From contig NZ_JAFBDU010000001.1 in assembly GCF_016908395.1 (NCBI RefSeq), positions 682,001 to 746,000 on the forward strand: a stretch of DNA of 64,000 bases, given 5' to 3'. The translations under genes were made by a program, and so were the position numbers. This document shows positions 8,609 to 20,900 of this stretch, one piece after another. Under the pieces are notes generated by a model. The model saw only the letters and a list, made by a program, of their open reading frames with translations. It had not been told where the DNA came from and ran no database searches. Within the stretch, counting starts at the first letter, position 1. Each line of letters starts with the position of its first letter. The stretch comes from Metabacillus crassostreae (lineage in GTDB: Bacteria > Bacillota > Bacilli > Bacillales > Bacillaceae).

Positions 8609-9439
8609 TTATATAGATTTCGTTAATTTTGTTTTTACAAATATAAAAACTAAGGATGTTTGAAGTGTGCTATTCATATAAATGATGATTGCAGGTTGAC
8701 CATTAACATTTTTAATTTCAAAATAAGAGTCTTCTGGAGCCTTTTTTAGGATACCGAATAATAATGCCAAGACGTTGGGAAGGGATACAATTGGACGAAC
8801 AGCGGCATTAACTTTGCCTCCGCCATCGGAATATAGTGTGACATTTTCTGATATAAGTTCTAATAAAGCATCCATATTTTGCATTTGAAATGCTTCTATA
8901 AATCGATTAATCATTGACTTATTTTTCTCATAGTTTAAGCTTTCACCTTCAACAAGGGAGATCTTTTGCTTAGCTCTTCTATAAATTTTTCTGCAGTTTT
9001 CATCTTTCTTTTCTATGATGTTAGCAATCTCTGAGTATGGAAAATCAAATACCTCTTTTAACAGAAGAACTGCTCGTTCATCTGGTGTCAAATGCTCCAT
9101 CATCCGTAAATAAGCAATACTTAATCCTTCATTTTGTATCATTCTTTCAGATGGATCAAAGGTATGCAGTTTCTCTAGTAATAGTGGCTCAGGATTCCAA
9201 GGACCTACATATTGTTCTCGTTTGTGCCGAGCTGACTTTAGTACATCAAGACAGCGGTTGGTCATCATTTTGCAAAGATACGCTTTTTTATTATCAATGT
9301 TCTGTTCATTGATTTCGAAAGCTTTTAAAAAAGTTTCTTGCATAATATCTTCTGTTTCTATGACTGAACCCAACAGCCTGTAACCTAATGAAAACAACAA
9401 TGGCTTAAATTGTTGATAATCCTCATTACTAATTTGCAC
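8609..9439 (-). CDS. ECF41-type RNA polymerase sigma factor with SnoaL-like C-terminal domain, C-terminally frameshifted
   Basis: A 276-residue ECF sigma factor. Region 2 spans the N-terminal third (LLFSLGYRLLGSVIETEDIM), region 4 contains YSEIANIIEKKDENCRKIYRR, and a SnoaL-like extension of about 90 residues follows. Two ECF41 signature elements are visible: WNPEP in the linker (residues 81-85) and DGGGK (205-209). The third, NPDKL, is absent from this frame but is encoded just beyond the stop in the alternate frame at 8577-8603, so a one-base loss in an A run near 8630 appears to have cut the end. The GTG at 9439 has GAGG seven bases upstream and overlaps the preceding FAD gene by 11 bases; longer starts lack a site. 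ECF41 factors use the C-terminal domain instead of an anti-sigma protein. Confidence 0.85.
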   Translation of the reverse strand: MQISNEDYQQFKPLLFSLGYRLLGSVIETEDIMQETFLKAFEINEQNIDNKKAYLCKMMTNRCLDVLKSARHKREQYVGPWNPEPLLLEKLHTFDPSERMIQNEGLSIAYLRMMEHLTPDERAVLLLKEVFDFPYSEIANIIEKKDENCRKIYRRAKQKISLVEGESLNYEKNKSMINRFIEAFQMQNMDALLELISENVTLYSDGGGKVNAAVRPIVSLPNVLALLFGILKKAPEDSYFEIKNVNGQPAIIIYMNSTLQTSLVFIFVKTKLTKSI

Positions 9440-10724
9440 TATTTTTCCTCTTTTCGTATAAAATAAGATCTTCTGCTGCATCTTTTCCGCTGCTAACAGC
9501 TCCATCTGCCAATATGGAGTTTGGAGAAGCCCAGTCTCCCGCAAGATATAATCCTGGTATTTTTGTTTTCAAACGGTTCAACCAACGTTCATCTCCTATT
9601 TGTGGTAAGCGTTGATTCACCGTAATGTTAGGCAGAAAACGTTTTGTGATTACATATTGCTTCCATCCTGGTTGCAGCTTATCTAAGAATTGTTCAAGCT
9701 CAGTTTTAACACTTGCTCCATCTATATGCTCATCTGGGTGATGATATTTAAATACATGAAGAACAACACTTGTTGTATCATCAGAGAGTCGGGCATAATG
9801 TAAATGAACAGAATAATAGAGAGGATCAGAAAATCCCATGGCAAACAATAACTTTGGATTAGGTAGCTGCGTTAAAGCAATATCCAATGTTGCGCCTTTT
9901 ACAGGTGTTATTTGGTCATATTCGCTGTTTTGTTCATGATTACCTTCTTCAATTAACATTTCATTTAGTTCATGAGGACCAGTTGTACAAATGACATACT
10001 TCCCGAGAATTTCTTCGTTAGTAGAGAGAATCAATTTAAATTCATCTTGTTCTATAGGTTTTATTTTTTTAACAAGAGTTTGTGATTGAACCTTAACACC
10101 TGAAACGATTGCTTTATTGTGAAGTTGGTCAACGATCATTTGCCAGCCACCATCTAAATAAAGTACGCCTCCCATAGCAATTTGCAGATTCGATACCACT
10201 GCTTTTGCACTTACCAATTCAGGAGCATGACAATAGGTAGCAAGTCTGCCCAGTGTATATAGTATTGATTCAACTTTTTTAGATTGTGTTACGTCTTTAG
10301 CCCATTGTTGGAACGTTTGATCTGCCAATTTTTCAGGGTTTATCTTCATCATTTTTAACAAAACTGAGATCCATTCTATACGTTCTTTCCAATTCAAAAG
10401 GTTAGTGGTAAAAAGGTCTAAAGGTGAAAATGGAGCAGCATATTCGATATTGTTTTCAATTAAAATGCCACCTAATTTTGGGGATTTCCCATTAAGAGTA
10501 ATACCTAATTCTTCGAGAATAGACTTTGCTATTCCTTTATGATTAAGGGCGTGAGGACCTAAATTTAAATACTGATTATGCATCTTGTTTGTTCTCGATC
10601 TTCCACCAACACTTTTGCCTTTTTCTAATAATAATATAGATAAGTTTGTTCTACTTAAAAGATTAGCTGCCACATAACCTGCCAATCCTCCACCAACAAT
10701 GACAACATCCCATTTTTGAGTCAT
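9429..10724 (-). CDS. FAD-dependent amine oxidase / phytoene desaturase-like oxidoreductase
   Basis: A 431-residue flavoprotein. The N-terminus has the dinucleotide-binding motif VVIVGGGLAGYVAANLLSR and an acidic strand end (LLLEKGKSVGGRSRT). The C-terminus has GLYLAGDWASPNSILADGAV, the second FAD contact of the amine oxidase and phytoene desaturase group. It is soluble, without signal peptide. AGGAGG precedes the ATG. It is the first gene of a two-gene unit whose second gene is the ECF41 sigma factor (11-base overlap). A promoter matching the ECF41 consensus lies 36 bases upstream of its ATG. ECF41 genes are known to sit beside an oxidoreductase, epimerase or carboxymuconolactone decarboxylase gene. 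The substrate is unknown; a carotenoid or amine is only a family-based guess. Confidence 0.85.
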   Translation of the reverse strand: MTQKWDVVIVGGGLAGYVAANLLSRTNLSILLLEKGKSVGGRSRTNKMHNQYLNLGPHALNHKGIAKSILEELGITLNGKSPKLGGILIENNIEYAAPFSPLDLFTTNLLNWKERIEWISVLLKMMKINPEKLADQTFQQWAKDVTQSKKVESILYTLGRLATYCHAPELVSAKAVVSNLQIAMGGVLYLDGGWQMIVDQLHNKAIVSGVKVQSQTLVKKIKPIEQDEFKLILSTNEEILGKYVICTTGPHELNEMLIEEGNHEQNSEYDQITPVKGATLDIALTQLPNPKLLFAMGFSDPLYYSVHLHYARLSDDTTSVVLHVFKYHHPDEHIDGASVKTELEQFLDKLQPGWKQYVITKRFLPNITVNQRLPQIGDERWLNRLKTKIPGLYLAGDWASPNSILADGAVSSGKDAAEDLILYEKRKNSAN

Positions 10725-10759
10725 AAGATAACCTCCTATTTTGTTATTTCATAACTTAA

Positions 10760-10786
10760 GACGACAAAGGGTGGTTAGATGTGACA
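10760..10786 (-). promoter_or_regulatory. ECF41-type promoter for the oxidoreductase-sigma unit
   Basis: On the minus strand TGTCACA (plus 10780-10786) is followed after exactly 16 bases by CGTC (plus 10760-10763). This is the -35/-10 pair I recall as the published ECF41 consensus. It is 36 bases upstream of the FAD gene, which implies that the sigma factor encoded second in the unit transcribes its own operon. Confidence 0.8.
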
Positions 10787-10984
10787 TCGTTTTAAAATAA
10801 AATTGAAAGTAAGAATAAGAGCCATTTTTATCCATAATTGTACGTTATAATTTTTATCATTTCTAATGTTTTGTTAGTCATATCTTTATTAATTAAAGAG
10901 ATCTAAATGCATTCATAAACTATTTCTATTTAAAATCATTTGATGGTGGATATATTTACAACAATCAAGCCAAAAAGAAAGGGG

Positions 10985-11013
10985 TTGCACATAAAAAACT
11001 CCTGTAGTATAAT
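10985..11013 (+). promoter_or_regulatory. Sigma-A promoter of the licT-bglPH operon
   Basis: TTGCAC (10985-10990) and TATAAT (11008-11013) are separated by exactly 17 bases. The transcript would begin near 11020, a few bases before the RAT antiterminator element. The remainder of 10725-11121 holds only this promoter, the ECF41 promoter and the RAT/terminator switch. Confidence 0.8.
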
Positions 11014-11035
11014 TTACTCAAAGCTAATATAGTAC

Positions 11036-11064
11036 GGGTTGTTACTGTTAAATCAGGCAAAACC
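11036..11064 (+). promoter_or_regulatory. RAT antiterminator element 1 (LicT target)
   Basis: The 29-base element runs from GGGTTGTTACTG to CAGGCAAAACC and matches the ribonucleic antiterminator bound by LicT/SacY/BglG proteins. Its 3' end is the 5' arm of the terminator at 11059-11101, so bound LicT prevents terminator folding. Placed in the licT leader, it makes LicT autoregulatory. Confidence 0.9.
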
Positions 11065-11101
11065 GAGTCCTTGTTAAACAGGGAGGGTTTTGTCTTTTTT
11101 T
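11059..11101 (+). terminator. RAT1-overlapping leader terminator
   Basis: AAAACC (11059-11064) pairs with GGTTTT (11086-11091), with an inner CCT/AGG pairing, followed by a run of seven T. It is mutually exclusive with RAT1 and stops transcription before licT when no beta-glucoside is present. Confidence 0.85.
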
Positions 11102-11121
11102 GACGCGTCGGGGGTGATTCA

Positions 11122-11949
11122 ATGAAGATTACAAAGATACTAAATAACAATGTCGTAATCTCAGAAAAAGACAAACAAGAAGTAATTGTTATGGGCCGTG
11201 GTATTGCTTTTAATAAACGTGCCGGTGATGATGTAAACGATGAACAGGTAGAAAAAGTCTTTATTTTGGAAGGTGAAGACCTAACAAGTAAATTCAAAAC
11301 TTTAATCTCATATATACCTATTGAATATATGGAAACCTCTGAAAAAATAATCCAGTATGCTAAATTACAGCTTGGTAAGAAGCTTAACGATAGTATTTAT
11401 ATTTCTTTAACAGATCATATCCATTTTGCTATAGAGCGTCATAAAGATAACTTACCGATTAAAAATGCATTACTATGGGAAACAAAACATCTTTATAAAG
11501 AAGAGTTCGAAATCGGGCTAGAAGCATTAAATATGATTTGTGATCAATTTAATGTAATTTTACCCGAGGATGAAGCTGCATTTATTGCGCTCCATATTGT
11601 GAATGCTCAACTGAATGAAGATATGTCGAACATCATGGATATGACAAAGGTGATGCAAGACATTTTATCAATTGTTAAATATCATCTTAAAATGGAATTT
11701 GATGAAAATTCCTTAAACTATTATCGCTTTATCACTCATCTGAAATTCTTTGCACATCGATTAGTAAAAGGCACTCATTATAAAAACAACAATGAAGATG
11801 ACTTGTTAAATGTTATCAAAGAAAAGTACCCAAAAGCCTATCAATGTACTGAGAAAATCAAACGCTTTGTTGAAAAACAATATCGTTACGAATTAACAGA
11901 AGAAGAAATGCTCTACCTAACGATTCACATCCAAAGAGTTATAAAATAA
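11122..11949 (+). CDS. licT: BglG-family transcriptional antiterminator LicT
   Basis: A 275-residue RNA-binding antiterminator. Residues 1-55 are the co-antiterminator domain (MKITKILNNNVVISEKD, then MGRGIAFNKRAGD). Two PTS regulation domains follow, with phosphorylatable histidines in motifs such as SLTDHIHFAIER (PRD1) and FIALHIVNAQ (PRD2). In this family, PRD1 is phosphorylated by the cognate EIIB to inactivate it, while PRD2 is activated by HPr. It binds the RAT elements at 11036 and 11965 and permits expression of itself and the downstream permease and glucosidase. The ATG follows GGGGGTGATTCA. Length and motifs fit B. subtilis LicT closely. Confidence 0.93.
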   Translation: MKITKILNNNVVISEKDKQEVIVMGRGIAFNKRAGDDVNDEQVEKVFILEGEDLTSKFKTLISYIPIEYMETSEKIIQYAKLQLGKKLNDSIYISLTDHIHFAIERHKDNLPIKNALLWETKHLYKEEFEIGLEALNMICDQFNVILPEDEAAFIALHIVNAQLNEDMSNIMDMTKVMQDILSIVKYHLKMEFDENSLNYYRFITHLKFFAHRLVKGTHYKNNNEDDLLNVIKEKYPKAYQCTEKIKRFVEKQYRYELTEEEMLYLTIHIQRVIK

Positions 11950-11964
11950 TTTAATCATTTATTA

Positions 11965-11991
11965 GGATTGTTACTTTTATTAGGCAAAACC
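11965..11991 (+). promoter_or_regulatory. RAT antiterminator element 2 upstream of bglP
   Basis: A 27-base element from GGATTGTTACTT to AGGCAAAACC, only 15 bases after the licT stop. Its end overlaps the terminator at 11986-12043. Read-through from licT into bglP therefore passes a second LicT checkpoint. Confidence 0.88.
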
Positions 11992-12043
11992 TAAACTAAT
12001 TCTTTCAAAACTTGGAAAGGATCAGTTTAGGTTTTTATTTTTG
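11986..12043 (+). terminator. RAT2-overlapping terminator between licT and bglP
   Basis: AAAACCTAAACT (11986-11997) pairs perfectly with AGTTTAGGTTTT (12024-12035) and is followed by a T-rich run. LicT bound to RAT2 would block it. Confidence 0.88.
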
Positions 12044-12095
12044 CCAAAGTTCATGACGTTATAAAGACTTTTGTATTCTAAAGAGGTAAATAATG

Positions 12096-12162
12096 TGGAA
12101 TGGAGCGCGGAAGACACTCGACTTCCTCCCCACGGAAAGCGAGTGTCTGGAGCGAAATGGAA
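12096..12162. repeat. Short palindromic repeat (internally deleted copy of the 21.7-kb element)
   Basis: AGACACTCG (12112-12120) and CGAGTGTCT (12140-12148) are inverted, with flanks TGGAATGGAGCG on the left and AGCGAAATGGAA on the right. The same arms and flanks occur at 21744-21865, in opposite orientation and around a longer loop. It lies in the licT-bglP gap. It looks like a non-autonomous MITE/REP-type element; no transposase is nearby. Confidence 0.7.
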
Positions 12163-12185
12163 CGATTTAATTCTCTGAAGATTGA

Positions 12186-14114
<1,929 letters not shown>

Positions 14115-14156
14115 ATAGAAGGGGATACTTTCCCTTTCTTACTACATACATTTTAG

Positions 14157-15611
<1,455 letters not shown>

Positions 15612-15646
15612 TCACTAATTGAAAAAAAACACATGAAAATTATCCT

Positions 15647-15690
15647 AAAAAAACCTGTGCGAACAAATTTGTTTGCGCAGGTTTTTTCTT
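15647..15690 (+). terminator. Terminator of the licT-bglP-bglH operon
   Basis: A 20-bp stem (AAAAAACCTG... with its complement ...CAGGTTTTTT, two G-U pairs) is followed by T-rich sequence. It is well placed 36 bases after the bglH stop. Confidence 0.9.
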
Positions 15691-15738
15691 TTTCTTCTTA
15701 AACAAATAAAATTTTTACAATTAAACAAATGAATACCT

Positions 15739-15765
15739 TAAGATTTTGTCGATTTATGTCGATAT
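15739..15765 (+). promoter_or_regulatory. Sigma-D-type promoter of the chemoreceptor gene
   Basis: TAAG (15739-15742), 15 bases, then GTCGATAT (15758-15765) matches the sigma-D motility consensus TAAA-N15-GCCGATAT with two mismatches. It lies 38 bases before the methyl-accepting protein start, the expected position for a motility-regulon gene. Confidence 0.65.
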
Positions 15766-15802
15766 AAAGGATAATGGCAAAAAATAAGGGGGAATAAACA
15801 CC

Positions 15803-17536
15803 ATGAAAAAAGCGAAAAAGCTTACATTTTTCCAAAATATGAGCATTATGAAAAGATTAATTATCATGATTGTGATATCAGCATTAGGTTTAGGACTTGT
15901 TGGGTTTGGAGGTATTTCAGCACTCAATAAGATAGCGACTGGGGAAAAGATTATTTATGAAGAACAATTAATTCCTAATCAAATATTTGGAGAATTGAGA
16001 AGTATCAATGCAAAATTAGATATTAATTCATTGCAAATACTTGCTAGTCCAGATGTTCAAGAAAAAGAAGTACTGTTAAGTGAATTAATCGCTAATGCTG
16101 AAGAGGTAAATAAGCTCCAAGAAAAAATAGAAACATTAAAATTAATACCTAATATCCAAGAAAAATACGATCAGTACAAAAATTTAAACATACAGGTCAG
16201 TGGGAATGCTGAAAAAATGATCGGACTTGCTTTGCAAAATAATAGTGAAGGAGCCTATGCGAGCTATTTAGAAGATGTAAAACCTCTAAGAGATCAAGTA
16301 AATCAGTCTCTAACTGACATCCAAACGTTAAACGCAGAAAATGCAAAGAGAATTTACGAAGCTGATGTAGACATTGCAACATTAACAAATACTTTCTTAA
16401 TTGCTATCATTATTGTTTCTTTACTTGTATCACTTTTAGTTGGTATTTTAATAGCTAGATCAATTGTGAATCCAATTAAACAACTACAGTCGTTCCTATC
16501 AAAAGCCGAAAATGGTGACTTTACTGTTGAAGGCACATACCAATCCAAGGATGAAGTAGGAAAACTAACAGTTTCATTTAATAATATGATTCGTTCCGTT
16601 AATTCTATCATTAAAACGATGAGTGAAACTTCTGAGCAATTAGCAGCTTCTTCTGAAGAGTTAAGTGTGAGTGCAGAAGAAAGCACAAAAGCTAGTGAAC
16701 ATATTTCCTATACAATCCAAGAACTTTCAGAGGGTGCGAACCATCAATCACAAACTGTTGATACTAGTAGATTAGTGATTGAAGAAATGTCGAATTCTAC
16801 TGAAAGTATCTCAACAAGAACGGACAATGCTTTAAATAATGCTCAAAAAACTTCTCAAATGTCTAAAGAAGGTAATCAATCAATAAACAAGGTTAGCGCA
16901 CAAATGAATTCTATCAATCAAACTGTCATATCGTTGGCAGAAGCATTTAAAGGATTACAAGAACGCTCAAACGAAATTGGAAATATTACAGGTGTAATCA
17001 CAGGAATTGCAGAGCAAACAAATCTTTTAGCGTTAAATGCTGCAATTGAAGCTGCACGTGCAGGAGAGCAAGGAAAAGGATTTGCCGTTGTTGCCGGTGA
17101 GGTGAGGAAATTGGCGGAGCAATCAGCTCATTCTGCAGATCAAATTTCTAAACTGATTAAAATCATTCAAATTGACACTCAACAAACAATGAATACTGTT
17201 AAAACGGCAACAACAGAAGTAAATGAAGGATTAGTGGTCGTACAAGAAGCTGGAAATATCTTTAATAATATTGAGGGCTCAATTAACGAAGTGGTTTCAA
17301 AAATTGATGAAGTCGCTAACTTAGTTAATTCTTTAGTTTCTGGTATGGATCAAGTTACTGATTCGATTAGTGGCGTAAAAGAAATCGCAGATGAAACAGC
17401 AAGTAGTTCTCATTCTATCTCAGCTAGTACTGAGGAACAATTAGCTTCAATGGAAGAAATAACTTCTTCAGCACAAGTACTAGCTAAAAATGCAGAATCA
17501 TTACAAATGTTAATCCAAAACTTTAAGATTAAATAG
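15803..17536 (+). CDS. Methyl-accepting chemotaxis protein
   Basis: A 577-residue chemoreceptor. A first transmembrane helix (about residues 16-38) and a second (about 197-220) bracket a four-helix-bundle sensor domain of the 4HB_MCP type. A HAMP domain follows ([20 protein letters not shown]). The cytoplasmic signalling rod contains the hairpin tip [19 protein letters not shown], which contacts CheA and CheW. Glutamine/glutamate-rich methylation helices flank it. The ATG follows AAGGGGGAATAAACACC. A sigma-D-like promoter precedes it and a terminator follows, so it is monocistronic. The ligand cannot be deduced; the small sensor domain often detects small molecules or partner binding proteins. 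Confidence 0.93.
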   Translation: MKKAKKLTFFQNMSIMKRLIIMIVISALGLGLVGFGGISALNKIATGEKIIYEEQLIPNQIFGELRSINAKLDINSLQILASPDVQEKEVLLSELIANAEEVNKLQEKIETLKLIPNIQEKYDQYKNLNIQVSGNAEKMIGLALQNNSEGAYASYLEDVKPLRDQVNQSLTDIQTLNAENAKRIYEADVDIATLTNTFLIAIIIVSLLVSLLVGILIARSIVNPIKQLQSFLSKAENGDFTVEGTYQSKDEVGKLTVSFNNMIRSVNSIIKTMSETSEQLAASSEELSVSAEESTKASEHISYTIQELSEGANHQSQTVDTSRLVIEEMSNSTESISTRTDNALNNAQKTSQMSKEGNQSINKVSAQMNSINQTVISLAEAFKGLQERSNEIGNITGVITGIAEQTNLLALNAAIEAARAGEQGKGFAVVAGEVRKLAEQSAHSADQISKLIKIIQIDTQQTMNTVKTATTEVNEGLVVVQEAGNIFNNIEGSINEVVSKIDEVANLVNSLVSGMDQVTDSISGVKEIADETASSSHSISASTEEQLASMEEITSSAQVLAKNAESLQMLIQNFKIK

Positions 17537-17563
17537 ATAATAAAATGTATTTTTCTTCTTATC

Positions 17564-17607
17564 AAAAGCACTTGATTGTCTTAATGACAACAGGTGCTTT
17601 TATTTTT
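17564..17607 (+). terminator. Terminator of the chemoreceptor gene
   Basis: AAAAGCAC (17564-17571) pairs with GTGCTTTT (17594-17601), with an inner TTGTC/GACAA pairing, followed by ATTTTT. Confidence 0.85.
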
Positions 17608-17792
17608 CCCAATAAACATTTAAGTAATCAAGAGTGAAATACATGGTTGAGTTGAATTGTGGGATAAGAGCAGAAATCTCATCTGAATATCTATAAAAAC
17701 AAGCTTTACCAAGCACTATTAGCTAAAATTTTCACGAAATTTAAAAATTATAAACTTTACTATTGGGAAATAAGTAGTTTACTATTATAATA

Positions 17793-17862
17793 GTTATAAG
17801 TACAAGTTATAACGAAAACTAGATAATACATTAACTTGTAAGTACATGATTAAACGCTTCCA
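17793..17862. promoter_or_regulatory. Operator cluster upstream of the GH51 gene
   Basis: GTTATAA (17793-17799) and TTATAAC (17807-17813) form a 21-bp dyad with GTACAAG between them. A second related site, ACTTGTAAGTACATG, lies at 17834-17848. Both share the GTAC core seen in AraR operators. A weak catabolite-response-like sequence, TGATTAAACGCTTCCA, overlaps at 17847-17862. AraR/CcpA control is plausible for an arabinosidase gene but rests on pattern only. The rest of 17608-17930 shows nothing else. Confidence 0.35.
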
Positions 17863-17930
17863 AATTTACCTAACCATAAAACGTACTTTTTATTCGTACT
17901 TACATTTCTAATCAGCAAAGGAGACTATTC

Positions 17931-20900
17931 ATGACACAAGATAAAACAACCATATCATTTAATGACCGCATCCTCGCTCATTATCAATTTAATGATTCGA
18001 ATTCTGTTGGAAAAGATAGTTCAAGTCATGCTAACGATGCAATTGCAGAAGGTACAATAAAACCACTTGTAGAAACAGTAGGAGGAAGAAAAGCTGTTAC
18101 ACTTGCAGGTGGAGATAACGGTACTTCTTATTTGAAGCTTCCTTCTGGATTTCTTGAAAGTATAAATGACTCTACTGGTATTACTGTTAGTACATGGGTT
18201 TATTTAAGAAAAGGAACAAATGTATGGGAACGAATTTTCGATTTTGGAAAAAATTCTGCAGGACCATACCTTTTCTTATCACGAAATTTACGTGGAGTTT
18301 GTTTTTCGGATTCAGATATTGTTGCTGATGCTGGCAAAACATATACAGCTGGTGAATGGCTACATATTGCGATGTCTGTTAGAGGAACAGAGGGCGGAAC
18401 ATTAAGTAGTGCAGGACCAATTATTTATGTAAATGGTGAAGTTGTTGGAGATGGTTCAATTAGCCAAACATCAAGTGGTACGTATAAGAAGCTACGTAGC
18501 TGGTTTGAAACATTCAGTGAGCAGCAAGGTTATAGCAATAACTATATTGGACGCTCACAGCATGATGTAGATACAGATTTTAATGGTTCACTTTCTGATT
18601 TCAGGGTGTATAAAGCAGGTTTAACACAGGATGAAGTGATTGAAGTAATGTGTGAATCTCTTACAGATGCCCAAATCGTTCAGCTTGCGAAAGATAAATA
18701 TCTATCATTTCCGATAAAAGTTGTTACAAAGGATGTTTCGTTAGCTTCATCTTTAATGGGTGACAAGGTTACAGTTGCTTGGAAATCTAGTAATTCAGCC
18801 GTATTATCTGATGATGGTGTAGTTGGACAAATCACTGAACCACAAGGCGTAACATTAACGGCTATATTAACAAAAGGAAATCAAACGACTAAAAAAGAAT
18901 TTAATGTGTCCGTTCTTCCTAGTGGAGTTCCTTCTCATTTATTAACAATTGATGGTAATCAAGAAGTGTTAGATATTAGTGAAACCTTATACGGTCTTTT
19001 TTATGAAGACATTAACAATGCAGCAGATGGCGGTATTTATGCAGAGCTTGTTCAAAATCGTTCATTTGAGTCATTTGTATTTGATACGTATTCACACGCT
19101 TCAGGAGAGTGCGGCTGTTCGACAGGACGAAATCATCAACCACTTCATGCCTGGTTTGGCGATATTGAAAAGGTAACCGTAAATAATACTGGGGGATTGA
19201 ACGAATATTTTGGAGTTACTGATACAGAAGTTAACTCTCATTATATTACTGCGCCTAATGGTAGCACGATCGTAAACAAAGGATTTACAGATTCTAATCA
19301 TCATTGTGCGATGTCAATTAAACAAGGTGATAATTATGACTTTTCTATTTGGGCAAAAGCAGAATCAGAGGGAAGCATCACACTACAGCTTCAAGATCAG
19401 AACGGTGGATCAATCAGCGATACAGTAACAATTCAAATTGAAGGCGCTAACACGTGGAAGAAATATGGAGTTGACTCGAAGATTGTGTTAACGGGTACGA
19501 AAAATGTACTTGGACAGTTAGCATTAACTTTTAAAGGTGATATTTCAATAGACATGGTTTCTTTAATGCCACAAGATGTATGGGGTGCTAGTGAGGAAGA
19601 AAGATCACAAACAGCACATACAAATTATAAAGGCAACTCGAACTATCGGTTAAGAAAAGATTTAGTAAACGCACTTGTTGACTTGCACCCAACATTCCTG
19701 CGTTTCCCAGGAGGCTGTATTTCAGAAGGCTCGTATATTTGGGATAATGTGTACGAATGGACAGATTCTGTTGGCGATGTTGAGCTACGTAAAGAAAACT
19801 TTAATGTATGGGGTTATATGATGACAATGGGGTTAGGTTATATGGAATACTTCCAATTAGCTGAAGACCTTAATGCGACTCCACTACCAGTTATGGCTTG
19901 TGGAGTACTTTGTCAGGCGCGATCTGATTATGTCCATCCCGCAGGTGGAGATTTGAGAGATTATTTTGTTAAAACATTTACAGATTTAATTGATTTTGCG
20001 ATCAGCACAGATTTTGAGCAAAACGAGTGGGCAAAGCTACGTAAAAAGATGGGTCACGAAGTACCATTTGATCTACGCTATTTAGGTGTTGGTAATGAAA
20101 ACTGGGGAACTGAGTTTTTCGCGAATTTTGAATACTTTAAAGCTGCAATTGATGATTATATGGAAGAACATTATCCGGATCATGAGCTGCATATCCTTTC
20201 AACAGTTGGAGCTCAAGCAGATGATGACGCGTATCAAGAAGGCTGGAAGTTTTTAAGTGGTAATTTGAAGGGCTCTGCAACAGTAAACTTTACTGATGGT
20301 AAAACTGTAACAGAAGAAACCGTCACTTGGTATGAAAAACAGCCAAACTATATGGATACAATTGCTGATGAGCATTATTATCGTTCGAATGATTATTTAT
20401 TAAACAATGTTGACAGATATAACTATTATTACAGAGCATATGAGCAAGACGGAAGCTTGAATGAAGCGGAAAGCTCAAAGGTATTTGTTGGTGAATTTGC
20501 TTCAACTGATAAAAATACGTTAGCAGGTGCTGTTGCTGAAGCAGCGATTATGACAGGATATGAGAAAAATTCTGATGTTGTTAAGTTAGCTGCTTATGCA
20601 CCGTTATTTAACAAAGTATTAACAGATGGAACATATCGTTGGACACCAGATTTAATTTGGTTTGATGATGAAACAGTTTGGTACACTCCGAACTACTATG
20701 TTCAACATCTTTTTGCTAAATATCTTGGTACTACATTATTAGGTACATCATTCTCAGCTTATCAAAATGGAAAAATGACGGAGCTTGCTCCACATGGTGG
20801 AATTGAAATTGCGGCAGGCAATGCTGAAGTACATGTGAAAAGTGTAAAAGTCATTGATAATAAAACTGGAGAAACCCTTCTTGACCAAGATTTTACGAAG

